DNA from: Silvibacterium dinghuense
GTDB lineage: Bacteria > Acidobacteriota > Terriglobia > Terriglobales > Acidobacteriaceae
DNA length: 64,000 bases
Reading direction: 5' to 3'
NCBI RefSeq assembly: GCF_004123295.1
Contig: NZ_SDMK01000001.1
Span: forward strand, 868,001-932,000
Shown here: positions 1 through 8,703 of the stretch, one piece after another
How positions within the stretch are numbered: position 1 is the stretch's first letter
How the letters are laid out: the number at the start of each line of letters is the position of its first letter
Made by a program: the position numbers and the translations under genes
Notes under the pieces: generated by a model
Told to the model about the DNA's origin: nothing
The model's database searches: none
What the model saw: the letters and a program-made list of their open reading frames with translations, nothing else

Positions 1-449
1 AGTGTCTGGGCGAAGTTCTTGAGCACGCCGCGCAGATCGCCCGAGTAGGAGGCGCCGTTCTTGTCGATGACTTCGCCGAAGACCAGGGCCTTGCCCGAAC
101 CGAAGATGTCGGCCGGCGCGTAGTAGAACGAGCTCCAGTCGATGCCCAGGCGCAGGTCGCTCTCGCGCTGCGCGGTAAAGCCGCGGATCGAGGAACCATC
201 GAAGGTCAGGTTGTCGAAGCTCTTGACCAGGAACTTCTTGTCGTAGTCCAGCGTGTGCAGCCGGCCTTCGAGGTCGCTGAAGAGAACGGTGACAGCCTTG
301 ATGCCCTTCTGGTCGGTCAGGTACTTCAGCCGCTCTTCCTGGATCACATCGGCCGGGACGCGCTTGCGGCGCTGTTCCTTGGCAGCCAGGTTCAGCTCTT
401 CCAGTTCTTCATACGACAGCTCAAGAAAATTGCGAAGTTCGGTGGACAT
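1..449 (-). CDS. glnA: Glutamine synthetase, type I (N-terminal part, cut by window edge)
   Basis: Glutamine synthetase makes glutamine from glutamate, ammonia and ATP in the cytoplasm and is the main entry of ammonia into metabolism. About 149 N-terminal residues are visible. They hold the beta-grasp domain, with FDGSSIRGF at residues 83-91, a hallmark of type I GlnA that contributes to the active site between subunits. Roughly 45 charged residues precede the domain, a longer lead than in the E. coli enzyme. The ATG at 447-449 is preceded on the minus strand by GAAGGAG at good spacing, which supports this start. The frame stays open to base 1, so the catalytic C-terminal domain lies outside. 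Any adenylylation or GlnB control cannot be seen here. Confidence 0.93.
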   Translation of the reverse strand, partial: MSTELRNFLELSYEELEELNLAAKEQRRKRVPADVIQEERLKYLTDQKGIKAVTVLFSDLEGRLHTLDYDKKFLVKSFDNLTFDGSSIRGFTAQRESDLRLGIDWSSFYYAPADIFGSGKALVFGEVIDKNGASYSGDLRGVLKNFAQT

Positions 450-839
450 GCTTCTCCTTCAGATGTTTATCTGCCACTGCATTGCTCAAGGACCGCCCGC
501 TCCCGCAGGCAGAAACCCGCGAAATGCGCGCGAAATTCCGGACGTGGCTTGTCGTATTACAGACTAAAGGGCCAGTCCGTAAAGATGCCGTCATATTAAA
601 GAAAGTGATTCGGAGCATGCGAGATATTTATGGAGAAGCATGGAAAGCGATGAAACGGCCAGCAGTCAGTCACAAATACGGCCAGTGGAGCATGCCGCAG
701 TAAAGCTGCCGTCGATTTCCCATGAACATGAAATGGATGCCCCTGAAAGCGGAATACAAACTGGCCGTATCGGAGACTGACTGCTTGACGCAGACCCACT
801 CCACTACACCCTATCCCCTACGCCCTATACCCTAGCCTC
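450..839. promoter_or_regulatory. Divergent glnA/recO intergenic region with repeated motifs
   Basis: No convincing gene is seen in these 390 bases. The region holds a direct repeat GTAAAG(A/C)TGCCGTC at 579-592 and 700-713, each downstream of a GGCCAGT (570-576 and 680-686). It also holds an 11-base inverted repeat, ATACGGCCAGT at 676-686 against ACTGGCCGTAT at 760-770. The position between divergent genes suggests operator sites, possibly nitrogen-related because glnA is adjacent, but that is inference. A 73-codon open frame at 482-703 has no family resemblance and was not called. Confidence 0.4.
803..834 (+). repeat. C-rich intergenic repeat, family 1 (CTACACCCTA...)
   Basis: Pyrimidine-rich element made of CTACACCCTA, TCCCCTAC and GCCCTATACCCTA units. 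It ends five bases before the recO start codon, where a Shine-Dalgarno sequence would normally be. Similar elements occur at 23651-23673 (reverse), 58190-58220, 60033-60065 and 61660-61687. Confidence 0.6.
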
Positions 840-1580
840 ATGACCCACCAGGCCGAAGCCCTCATCCTCCGCACCTGGCCGGTCCAGGAGGCGGACCTCA
901 TCGTCTCCCTGCTCACCCGCGATCAGGGGCGGATCAAGGGCATCGCCAAGTCCGGAGCCAAGAGCCGCAAACGCTTCGGCGGGGCCCTCGAACCGATGAC
1001 ATACGTCCTCGCCTCCTACGCCGAAAAGCCCCGCCAGGAGCTGGTTCGCCTCGACTCCTGCGAGATTCTCGCCTCGCCACTCTCCGCGCCCATCGACTAC
1101 CCTCGCGCCGCGGCGCTCGCCTTCTACGCCGAGGTGCTGGAGGAGACGCTGCCCGAGCGCGATCCGCAGGATGCCGTCTTCCGCCTGGCGCTGGCCGTGC
1201 TCGAGCAGACCCGCGACGGCCACATCTGGCTGCCGGTGACGTATTTTGCGCTCTGGATTCTGCGCCTGATGGGCTGGATGCCGGAGCTCTCGCGCTGTAT
1301 CGTCTGCGGCCGGGCGCTGGCGGGCCAGCCAGCCTGGTACCAGCCCCACGCCGACGGCCTGCTCTGCGTGGATCACCGCCAGCTCTCAAGCCGGGCGCTG
1401 GCCGCCCCCTCGCTCGAACTGGCCAATCGCATCTTTCACGCTCCAATTGCCGCTCTCATCAGCCATCCCTGGTCCTCCGGTCTCGCCGCCGATCTGCGCC
1501 GCTTCGCCTTCCAGTCGCTCGAGCGGCACCTCGAGCGCCGCCTGCGCACCTCCGCCGCGCTCAACAAACTCGCCTCCTGA
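840..1580 (+). CDS. recO: DNA repair protein RecO
   Basis: RecO works in the RecFOR pathway, loading RecA on SSB-coated single-stranded DNA and annealing strands. The 246-residue protein has the usual length. Its N-terminal OB-fold starts in the family manner ([20 protein letters not shown]). The C-terminal helical part carries a zinc-binding set, CxxC near residues 157-160 and CxxH near 178-181. The gene begins a rightward group with glyQ and glyS. The start ATG directly follows a C-rich repeat and has no clear ribosome binding site, so initiation may be weak or leaderless-like. The identity is secure. Confidence 0.93.
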   Translation: MTHQAEALILRTWPVQEADLIVSLLTRDQGRIKGIAKSGAKSRKRFGGALEPMTYVLASYAEKPRQELVRLDSCEILASPLSAPIDYPRAAALAFYAEVLEETLPERDPQDAVFRLALAVLEQTRDGHIWLPVTYFALWILRLMGWMPELSRCIVCGRALAGQPAWYQPHADGLLCVDHRQLSSRALAAPSLELANRIFHAPIAALISHPWSSGLAADLRRFAFQSLERHLERRLRTSAALNKLAS

Positions 1581-1732
1581 GCCGATTGGTTTCTCAGGGT
1601 TACGAACCGCCCCGACTATGCCGGTCCACCGATCACGATAAAATCGCGGGAGACCACAGCCGCGCCAGAGCTGGCGCCGGGCGTCGCAATTTACTGACGG
1701 AATCAGTCGGAAACAGAGAGACGGAACGCATC

Positions 1733-2776
1733 GTGCCTTCGACCATCACATCCTCCACCGTGCATACCAAAGCGCAGCCGCTGACCTTTCAGGAGCTGCT
1801 CTTCCGCCTCCAGAGCTTCTGGGCCGAGCGCGGTTGCGTCCTCCAGCAGCCCTATGACACCGAGGTAGGTGCCGGCACCATGTCGCCCGACACCTTCCTG
1901 CGTGTGCTCGGACCGAAGCCGATCGCGATCGCCTATGCGCAGCCCTCACGCCGCCCCGCTGACGGCCGCTATGGCGAGAACCCGAACCGCCTCTACAAGC
2001 ACACCCAGCTGCAGGTGATCCTGAAGCCGCCGCCGGAGGATATTCAGGAGGTCTACCTCGCTTCGCTCGAGGCGGTCGGCATCGACCTCTCCGAGCACGA
2101 TATCAAGTTCGAGGAAGATAACTGGGAATCGCCCACGCTCGGCGCCTGGGGCATCGGCTGGCAGGTGATGCTCGACGGTCTCGAGGTCACGCAGTTTACG
2201 TATTTTCAGCAGTGCGGCGGCATCGATCTCGACCCCATCACCGGTGAGATCACCTATGGCCTCGAGCGCCTCGCGGCCTTCCTGCAGGATGTCGATTCGA
2301 TCTACGACATCGTCTGGGCACGCGATCCGAAAACCGGCCGTGCCATCACCTACGGCGATATCCGGCTTGAAGAAGAGCTGCAGCTTTCGGTCTATAACTT
2401 CGAAGCCGCCGAGGTGGAGAAGCTCTGGCAGCACCTGAACCTGTACGAGGCCGAGTGCCAGACGCTGATTGCGAGCTACAACGACAGCTTTGGGCCAAAG
2501 GCTGCCAAACAGGGCGAACGACATGAGAAGATTCACGACAAGCTCATCCATGACGGCGAGCCTGTGACGGAAGAAGACGTGCGCGTCCAGCAGCGGCGCT
2601 TCCCGGTGTTGGGCGCCTATGATCTCTGCCTGAAGTGCTCGCACCTCTTCAACCTGCTCGATGCCCGCGGAGCCATTTCCGTGACGGAGCGTGTGGGCGT
2701 GATCGCCCGCATCCGCACGCTGGCTGTGGGTATCGCGAAGGCGTACGCGGCGCAGCAGCTAGCTGCTAGCTCTTAG
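1733..2776 (+). CDS. glyQ: Glycyl-tRNA synthetase alpha subunit
   Basis: Alpha chain of the bacterial alpha2-beta2 glycyl-tRNA synthetase, which charges tRNA-Gly with glycine; this class II chain holds the aminoacylation active site. The segments [36 protein letters not shown] and [19 protein letters not shown] are family signatures. The frame is open upstream to 1586, but family length and the FQELLF beginning favour the GTG at 1733. The C-terminus runs into a TAGCT-rich repeat that supplies the last codons and stop. The beta subunit gene follows after about 120 bases. Confidence 0.95.
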   Translation: MPSTITSSTVHTKAQPLTFQELLFRLQSFWAERGCVLQQPYDTEVGAGTMSPDTFLRVLGPKPIAIAYAQPSRRPADGRYGENPNRLYKHTQLQVILKPPPEDIQEVYLASLEAVGIDLSEHDIKFEEDNWESPTLGAWGIGWQVMLDGLEVTQFTYFQQCGGIDLDPITGEITYGLERLAAFLQDVDSIYDIVWARDPKTGRAITYGDIRLEEELQLSVYNFEAAEVEKLWQHLNLYEAECQTLIASYNDSFGPKAAKQGERHEKIHDKLIHDGEPVTEEDVRVQQRRFPVLGAYDLCLKCSHLFNLLDARGAISVTERVGVIARIRTLAVGIAKAYAAQQLAASS

Positions 2777-2889
2777 CTACTAGCTTTTAGCTAAGACAGT
2801 GGCCCTCTGTATGCTTTGCGCTGCAGACGGGTCATTCCACAAAGGAATGAAACGAGCTAGTAGCCAAAGGCTAGTAGCTAGAAGCTAAA
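2756..2889. repeat. Clustered TAGCT/AGCTA repeats between glyQ and glyS
   Basis: Two blocks rich in AGCTA/TAGCT words, 2756-2793 and 2854-2889, face each other as an imperfect inverted repeat. Between them lies a small perfect hairpin, CATTCC-ACAAA-GGAATG (2833-2849). The left block overlaps the last codons and stop of glyQ. The glyS start lies six bases past the right block, with no clear ribosome binding site. The transcript could fold the two blocks together and affect glyS translation; that is inference. Confidence 0.55.
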
Positions 2890-2894
2890 GACAC

Positions 2895-4979
2895 ATGCCA
2901 GCATTTCTGCTTGAAATCGGACTTGAAGAGATCCCGGCGCGCATGATCGCGCCGGCGCAGGCCGAGCTTGCCCGCCGCGTCGAAGACCTGCTCACCCGCG
3001 AACGCCTGATCGACGCATCGGAGGGGCTCGAGCTGCACAGCTATTCCACACCGCGCCGCCTTGCCGTGCTCGTGAAGCACGTGCACGAGTCGCAGGCCGA
3101 TACTGAGGAACAGCTCACCGGCCCGTCGTGGGCGGTTGCTTTCAAGGACGGCCAGCCCACGCCCGCAGCACAGGCCTTTGCCAAGAAGGCCGGCGTCGAT
3201 ATCGCCGCGCTGATGAAGACCGTCACCCCCAAGGGCGAGTATGTCTCGGCGACCGTGCACCGCAAGGGCCGCACCGCCAGCGAGATTCTTGCCGAGCAGC
3301 TGCCGAAGGAGATCGCCTCGATCTACTGGCCGAAGAATATGTACTGGCGCGCAGGCAAACCCGAGCGCTTCGTGCGTCCGCTCAAGTGGCTGGTCGCCAT
3401 CCTCGGGCACCAGATCGTGCCGGTTGAGTTCGCCGGCGTCACCGCCTCCAACGTCAGCCGCGGCCATCGCATCCTGCACGAGGGCAGCATCACCTTCGAG
3501 CACGCCGGGGACTATCTCGGCCAGCTCGAAGCTGCCTACGTCACTGCCGATGTCGAGCTGCGCCGCCATCGCATCCGCAAGGCTCTCGACGCTGCGACAC
3601 GGCTCATCCCCGGCGCCCGCTGGCGCGAGGATGAGCCGCTGGTCGACACCGTAACCCATCTCACCGAGTGGCCCACCGTGCTCCTTGGCAGCTTCGATGC
3701 GAGCTATCTCACGCTACCCGAAGAGGTGCTGGTCACGGTGATGCGCGATCACCAGAAGTACTTTGCCATCGAAGATGCCGCAGGCAAGCTTGCGCCCTAC
3801 TTCCTCACCGTGCTCAACACGCAACCAGAAGAGCATGGCGACGAGATCATCCGTCATGGCAACGAGCGCGTGCTGCGCGCCCGCTTCAACGATGCACGCT
3901 TCTTCTGGGACGTCGATCAGAAGACTCCGCTGACCGCGCGTCTCGAGATGCTGAAGACCGTGACCTTCCAGAAGGATCTGGGCAGCTACTACGCCAAGAC
4001 CGAGGCCAACATTGCAGTCGCCGAGCGCCTTGCCGGCATTGCGCAGCAGCGGGGCGCCGCCGTGGACGCGGCTGCGCTCATCACCGCCACGCGCCTCGCC
4101 AAAACCGACCTTACGGCGGAACTCGTGAAGGAATTCACCGAGTTGCAGGGCATTGTCGGCGGCCTCTATGCACGCGCGCAGGGACTCGGCGAGTCCGTCG
4201 CGCAGGCCATCTACTGGCAGTACTCACCGGCCGGCGTCGATGATCCGATTGCGCCGACCGCGGAAGGCCAGCTCCTCGGCCTCGCCGACCGCTTCCAGAC
4301 CATTCAGGCCATGTTTAGCATCGGCCTCGAGCCCTCCGGCTCGAAGGACCCCTTCGGCCTGCGCCGCGCCGCGAACGGGATCGTGAAGATCCTCGCCGAG
4401 AGTGGCCTGCCGCTGAAGCTCAGCGACCTGCTTGCAGGCACCGACGAAGCCGTGAAGGCAAAACTCGCCGCCTTCTTCCGCGAGCGTGTCGAGTTCTACC
4501 TGCGCGAGGTGAAGGGCTTTGCCTATGACGTGGTGAATGCGGTGCTCGCCGCCGGCTGCGACGACGTACGCGATGCGATTGCCCGCGCCGAAGCACTGAC
4601 CGCCGTGCGCGGCTCGGCTGACTTCATCGCCATCTCGGCTGCGTTCAAGCGCATCAAGAACATCCTGCGCCAGGCAGAAGAAAAGAAAATCACCGCATCC
4701 ACACTCGCGGCCACGCTCTTTGCCGACGACTCCGAGCGCACGCTGCATGCACATATCACCGAGGTCGATCCGCAGGTGGTCGCTCTCAGCGAGTCGCGCA
4801 ACTATCGTGAAGCACTCGAACGCATCGCGACACTGCGGCCGGACGTCGATCTCTTCTTCGATAAGGTGATGGTGATGGTGGAGGACGAAGCCGTGCGCGG
4901 CAACCGCCTCGCGCTGCTTGCGCAGATCCAAGGTTCATTCTCGTCCATCGCCGACTTCTCGGAAATCGTCACAGCTTAA
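2895..4979 (+). CDS. glyS: Glycyl-tRNA synthetase beta subunit
   Basis: Beta chain of the heterotetrameric glycyl-tRNA synthetase, carrying tRNA recognition including the C-terminal anticodon-binding region. The 694-residue length fits the family. The N-terminus LLEIGLEEIPARM, the central EVLVTVMRDHQKYF and the segment PFGLRRAANGIVKIL are characteristic. It follows glyQ and lies two bases before murB, so the genes are probably cotranscribed. The weak start context next to the TAGCT repeats is the only oddity. Confidence 0.95.
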   Translation: MPAFLLEIGLEEIPARMIAPAQAELARRVEDLLTRERLIDASEGLELHSYSTPRRLAVLVKHVHESQADTEEQLTGPSWAVAFKDGQPTPAAQAFAKKAGVDIAALMKTVTPKGEYVSATVHRKGRTASEILAEQLPKEIASIYWPKNMYWRAGKPERFVRPLKWLVAILGHQIVPVEFAGVTASNVSRGHRILHEGSITFEHAGDYLGQLEAAYVTADVELRRHRIRKALDAATRLIPGARWREDEPLVDTVTHLTEWPTVLLGSFDASYLTLPEEVLVTVMRDHQKYFAIEDAAGKLAPYFLTVLNTQPEEHGDEIIRHGNERVLRARFNDARFFWDVDQKTPLTARLEMLKTVTFQKDLGSYYAKTEANIAVAERLAGIAQQRGAAVDAAALITATRLAKTDLTAELVKEFTELQGIVGGLYARAQGLGESVAQAIYWQYSPAGVDDPIAPTAEGQLLGLADRFQTIQAMFSIGLEPSGSKDPFGLRRAANGIVKILAESGLPLKLSDLLAGTDEAVKAKLAAFFRERVEFYLREVKGFAYDVVNAVLAAGCDDVRDAIARAEALTAVRGSADFIAISAAFKRIKNILRQAEEKKITASTLAATLFADDSERTLHAHITEVDPQVVALSESRNYREALERIATLRPDVDLFFDKVMVMVEDEAVRGNRLALLAQIQGSFSSIADFSEIVTA

Positions 4980-4981
4980 CC

Positions 4982-6013
4982 ATGCAGTTCCGTGAACATG
5001 TTCCGCTCGCGCCCTACACGACCTTCGGCATCGGAGGTCCGGCGCGGTGGTTTGCCGAAGCCGTGCATGAGGACGAAGCCCTCGAGGCCGTCCGCTTCGC
5101 GCGCGAGCGCAGCCTGCCGCTCTTCCTCCTCGGCGGCGGCAGCAACCTGCTCGTCTCGGATGAGGGCTTTCCCGGCCTTGTGCTTCATCTCGCGAGCAAA
5201 GGGATCGAACAGAACGGCGGTCTCTTCCGCGCCGCCGCGGGCGAGAATTGGGATAGCTTCGTCAGCCATGCAGTCTCGCTTGGCTATGCGGGCATCGAGT
5301 GCCTCGCGGGCATTCCCGGCACCGTCGGCGGTACGCCAGTGCAGAATGTCGGCGCATATGGGCAAGAGGTCGCGGAGACCATCGTTCGCGTCCGCACGCT
5401 CGATCTTGAAACACTCGCCTTCACAGAGATGGAAGCTGCGGACTGCGCCTTCGCCTATCGCCGCAGCCTCTTCAACTCGACGGCGCGTGGCCGCTATCTC
5501 GTCACGCGTGTCGATTACCGCCTTACGCACAACGGCCAGCCCCGGCTCAATTATGCCGATCTGAAGAAGTATTTCGTGAACCAGCCGAAACCATCGCTCG
5601 TAGAGGTTGCCACGGCTGTCCGCGCCATCCGCCGCGAGAAAGGCATGCTGCTCGTGGACGGCGATCCCGATTGCCGCAGCGCGGGCAGCTTTTTCAAAAA
5701 TCCAGTGATCTCCGCCGGGCACTACGCGCGCCTGGCTACTGCGCACGGCAGCGCCATCCCGAGCTATCCCGCGCATGCTGAACATGTGAAGCTTCCCGCC
5801 GCATGGCTGCTCGACCAGGCCGGCTTCCACAAGGGCTTCGCGCAGGGACGCGCAGGCATCTCCAGCCGCCACACGCTCGCGCTCATCAATCGTGGAAATG
5901 CCACTGCCGCCGATATTCTCGCCCTGCGCGACACCATCATCGCCGCGGTCGAAGCGAAGTTCGGCATTCCTCTCGAACCGGAGCCGGTGTGGCTCGGCCC
6001 ATCCCACAACTAG
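4982..6013 (+). CDS. murB: UDP-N-acetylenolpyruvoylglucosamine reductase
   Basis: MurB reduces UDP-GlcNAc-enolpyruvate to UDP-MurNAc with NADPH and FAD, the second committed step of peptidoglycan precursor synthesis. The FAD domain shows the family N-terminus (YTTFGIGGPARWF), LLGGGSNLLVSDEGF, and the loop GIECLAGIPGTVGG. The catalytic serine sits in GSFFKNP and the late glutamate region in PLEPEPVWLG. With 343 residues and the YRRSLF segment it looks like the longer type I form. The start is two bases after the glyS stop, indicating translational coupling. It converges with modC, only 15 bases away. Confidence 0.94.
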   Translation: MQFREHVPLAPYTTFGIGGPARWFAEAVHEDEALEAVRFARERSLPLFLLGGGSNLLVSDEGFPGLVLHLASKGIEQNGGLFRAAAGENWDSFVSHAVSLGYAGIECLAGIPGTVGGTPVQNVGAYGQEVAETIVRVRTLDLETLAFTEMEAADCAFAYRRSLFNSTARGRYLVTRVDYRLTHNGQPRLNYADLKKYFVNQPKPSLVEVATAVRAIRREKGMLLVDGDPDCRSAGSFFKNPVISAGHYARLATAHGSAIPSYPAHAEHVKLPAAWLLDQAGFHKGFAQGRAGISSRHTLALINRGNATAADILALRDTIIAAVEAKFGIPLEPEPVWLGPSHN

Positions 6014-6028
6014 GGTGTATCGCTCTAG

Positions 6029-6748
6029 CTAATCCGCTCGCGCTCCAAGCTGCGTCAGCAGCCTCGTCCGCGCAGGGGACAGCACGGTACGTGCCGCCCC
6101 CTGCGTGGTGATCCGTCCCGCTTCGAGCACCAGCGCCTCGCCGTCGGCCTGCCAGGCATCGGCAAGATCGTGCGAGACATAAAGTACCGGCACCTCCGCA
6201 GCCCGTAGCGCATCGATCGTCCTCCGCCGCGACTCGGCATCGAGCGCGGCAAACGGCTCGTCGAGCAGCAGCAGTTCTGGCCGCGGAGCCAGCGCCCGCG
6301 CCAGCGCAATCTTCTGCCGCTCGCCTCCGCTCATGCCTGTGGGCTTCCGATCGGCGAGCTCTTCTGCGCCAAACATCGCCAGCATTTCGCCGATGCGTTC
6401 TTCTCGCTCGGGCAAGCGCCATCGCGCAAGCCCGAAGCCGACATTTCCGCGGCCGGTCAGATGAGGAAAGAGCGAGGCCTGCTGCGTCACGAAGCCGATC
6501 CTGCGCTGGCCGGGAGGCAGATATACGCTTGCCTCCGTCAACACCCGCCCATTAAGCCGCACTTGTGCGCGCACCAGCCCGTCGCGCTCGGTTGTGAGTC
6601 CCGCGATGATCCGCAGCAGCGTCGTCTTGCCTGAACCCGAAGGCCCGAAGAGCACATTCCAGCGCGCGCGCAACACAAAGCTCGCCTCCAGCGTGAAGCC
6701 GCCGCGCCGCCAGCCTGCGTCCACATCCAGAAAGGGTGCGCTAGTCAC
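6029..6748 (-). CDS. modC: Molybdate ABC transporter ATPase
   Basis: ATP-hydrolysing subunit of the molybdate importer. Walker A is GPSGSGKTT, the signature motif MSGGERQKIALARAL, Walker B LLLLDEPFAAL and the switch histidine region VLYVSHD. At 239 residues it lacks the C-terminal TOBE/MOP domain of the E. coli ModC (about 350 residues). The molybdate-sensing module is instead present in the small regulator at the head of this operon. It overlaps modB by eight bases. Iron or sulfate transport would be alternatives for the ATPase alone, but the modA-modB context settles molybdate or tungstate. Confidence 0.88.
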   Translation of the reverse strand: MTSAPFLDVDAGWRRGGFTLEASFVLRARWNVLFGPSGSGKTTLLRIIAGLTTERDGLVRAQVRLNGRVLTEASVYLPPGQRRIGFVTQQASLFPHLTGRGNVGFGLARWRLPEREERIGEMLAMFGAEELADRKPTGMSGGERQKIALARALAPRPELLLLDEPFAALDAESRRRTIDALRAAEVPVLYVSHDLADAWQADGEALVLEAGRITTQGAARTVLSPARTRLLTQLGARAD

Positions 6749-7427
6749 GCCGCACCTCCGCTGACGGCGCCAGCCATGTGGTTCGCTGCAACATCGAGAG
6801 CGCGATCAACCCTGCCAGCGCCACCACTACCAGCATCAGCGCGGTGCGATTGGCCTCCGCATACGCAAAACTCTGCACCTGGTCGTAGATGACAATCGAA
6901 AGCGTACGCGTCGAGCCAGGAATATCTCCGCCGATCATCAGCACCACGCCGAATTCACCCACCGTATGCGTGAAGGCTAGCACCGCGGCCGTCACCACCG
7001 AGCGCACGGAGAGCGGCAGCAGCACTTCGCGCAGGATGCGCCATCGACCCGCGCCGAGCAGCCGCGCCTGCTCCAGCAGAGCCGGGTCGACGGCTGCGAA
7101 GCCTGCGGTCAGCGGCTGCACGGCAAAGGGCAGGCTGTAGAGAATCGATCCCGCCACCAGCCCGGAGAACGAAAACGCCAGCGGGTGCCCGGTCAGCGCG
7201 ATCCACGCACGGCCCACCGGCGTACGCGGTCCCATCAGAACCAGCAGGTAGAAACCCAGCACCGTCGGCGGCAGCAGCAGTGGCAGCGTCGTGAGGGCCT
7301 CTACCAGCGGCCGCAGCCGCGAGCGCGTGCTTACCAGCCAGAACGCCAGAGGCACAGACAGCGCCAGCAGCAGAGCCGTCGTCACGGCGGCCAGCCGCAG
7401 CGTCAGACCCAACGCCTGCCAGTCCAA
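6741..7427 (-). CDS. modB: Molybdate ABC transporter permease
   Basis: Inner-membrane channel subunit of the molybdate importer. It has about five to six hydrophobic segments and an EAA-type cytoplasmic loop (LEQARLLGAGRWRILREVLLPL) that docks to ModC. The length of 228 residues is typical. The start is a TTG directly abutting the modA stop (TAATTG), so translation is probably coupled to modA; no better in-frame ATG exists near the family N-terminus. Confidence 0.9.
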   Translation of the reverse strand: MDWQALGLTLRLAAVTTALLLALSVPLAFWLVSTRSRLRPLVEALTTLPLLLPPTVLGFYLLVLMGPRTPVGRAWIALTGHPLAFSFSGLVAGSILYSLPFAVQPLTAGFAAVDPALLEQARLLGAGRWRILREVLLPLSVRSVVTAAVLAFTHTVGEFGVVLMIGGDIPGSTRTLSIVIYDQVQSFAYAEANRTALMLVVVALAGLIALSMLQRTTWLAPSAEVRRD

Positions 7428-8213
7428 TTACTTCACCCGTGAAATAGTTGCAGGCGCCAGTCCGCCGGCCCTCAGCTCATCCACGATCTTTGGAGTAGCC
7501 AGGAACAAGAGAAACCGGCGCGCGGCTGCCGCATTCGCGCCGGCGTGCTTCACCACAATCGCGCCCTGCTCCAGTGGCGGATAATCCTCCCGCGGCACTT
7601 CCGCATAATGTCCACTTGCCGCCAGCCGTGCTGTCTTGGCCGAGGTCAACGAGATCAGCCCCAGCTGCGCGTTGCCGCTCTCCACAAATTGCGCCGTCTG
7701 CGCGATGTTTTCAGCCACCACCAGCTTCGGCTTCAGCGTGTCGTAGAGTCCCATGTGCGTGAGCGCCGCCTGTGCTGCGCGTCCATACGGCGCGTGCTCG
7801 GCATTGGCCACGGCAATCGTCTTCACCGCCGGATCGCGCAACGTGGCTTCGAGCGTAGCGGGCGAGAGTTTCGCGAACGGCGTATCGTTGCGCGTCCACA
7901 ACACCAGCGTGCCCTGCGCGTAGACCACCGGCTGCGTCTCCTCAGCCATGCCCGCCGCAATCACTTTCTCCGGAAAGCTCAGATCCGCCGCCATGAACAG
8001 GTCGAACGGCGCGCCATTAAGAATCTGCGTCGCCAGCACAGCGGACGACTTGTACGAAGCATCCGCCTGTATGCCCGTTGCCGCCGTGAACTCAGTCAGA
8101 ATTTTCGGCAGCACCGGCTCCAGATCGGCGGCCGCGGCCACGTGCAGCACCTGCTGAGCATGCGCCGCCAGCGCCAGCAGAAAGACAAAGGACAATACCA
8201 CCGCTTTTCTCAT
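7428..8213 (-). CDS. modA: Periplasmic molybdate-binding protein
   Basis: Periplasmic binding protein that captures molybdate or tungstate for ModBC. A signal peptide is clear (MRKAVVLSFVFLLALAAHAQ). The mature part shows family segments such as VAAAADLEPVL, AGIQADASYKSSAVLATQI and PFDLFMAADLSFPEKV. The ATG at 8213 lies in the sequence TGAGATG just after the regulator stop, so it is preferred over a GTG nine bases upstream. It is the second gene of a four-gene operon. Confidence 0.9.
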   Translation of the reverse strand: MRKAVVLSFVFLLALAAHAQQVLHVAAAADLEPVLPKILTEFTAATGIQADASYKSSAVLATQILNGAPFDLFMAADLSFPEKVIAAGMAEETQPVVYAQGTLVLWTRNDTPFAKLSPATLEATLRDPAVKTIAVANAEHAPYGRAAQAALTHMGLYDTLKPKLVVAENIAQTAQFVESGNAQLGLISLTSAKTARLAASGHYAEVPREDYPPLEQGAIVVKHAGANAAAARRFLLFLATPKIVDELRAGGLAPATISRVK

Positions 8214-8214
8214 C

Positions 8215-8616
8215 TCAAACACGCAGCACCATCACCTCAGTCGATTTGATCAGCGCAGCCACCGTCTCTCCCACTTTCAGACGCATTTCGCGCACCGCAT
8301 CCGCGGTGATGATCGACGTGATGATCTGTCCGCCGATCGAGAGCTTCACCTGCGCCATCAGCCCTTCCACCTTCAGCTCCACGATCCGGCCTACCAGCTG
8401 ATTGCGCCCGCTCACTGTGCGCAGCATCTCGCGTTTCGGCGAATCGGGTTTCTTCACCTTGTGCAGAAACTGGTCAAGCTCGTCTTCGGCGATGCGGTAG
8501 TGGCCGCCCGGCGTCTTCACCGCTTTCAGCTTGCCGTGATAGATCCACTGCTTGACCGTCGGATAGGCGATACCCAGCCGCAGCGCGGCTTCGCGTGGAG
8601 TGAGCATCTCCGTCAT
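8215..8616 (-). CDS. HTH-TOBE molybdate-responsive regulator (ModE-like, short)
   Basis: A 133-residue protein with two parts. Residues 1-55 are an excisionase/MerR-type helix-turn-helix (LTPREAALRLGIAYPTVKQW, then GGHYRI). Residues 65-133 form a single TOBE (MOP) domain that would bind molybdate (SGRNQLVGRIVELKVEG, later TADAVREMRLKVGETVAAL). It heads the modABC operon and probably represses or tunes it in response to molybdate. It is not classical ModE, which has a larger winged-helix domain and two MOP domains. The ATP-binding subunit here has no MOP domain, so this is the only visible sensor. Confidence 0.8.
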   Translation of the reverse strand: MTEMLTPREAALRLGIAYPTVKQWIYHGKLKAVKTPGGHYRIAEDELDQFLHKVKKPDSPKREMLRTVSGRNQLVGRIVELKVEGLMAQVKLSIGGQIITSIITADAVREMRLKVGETVAALIKSTEVMVLRV

Positions 8617-8703
8617 GCGACGAGTCTATACGAACTCCTGCCGCGCTCTCCGCACCATTCCGCGCTTCATCGCTGCTTCCGCTGTTACCCTAGTAGCACC
8701 GCC

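Noticed and set aside
482-703. A 73-codon frame between glnA and recO
   Set aside because: No ribosome site, no family resemblance, and it spans repeated regulatory-looking words.
1586-1732. N-terminal extension of glyQ
   Set aside because: The extra 49 residues have no family counterpart; the GTG at 1733 gives the usual length.
2756-2889. CRISPR-like array in the TAGCT clusters
   Set aside because: Words are short, irregularly spaced and palindromic; there are no equal spacers and no cas genes.
8461-8703. N-terminal extension of threonine synthase
   Set aside because: It is antisense to the HTH-TOBE regulator, and the zinc-ribbon start fits the ATG at 8704.
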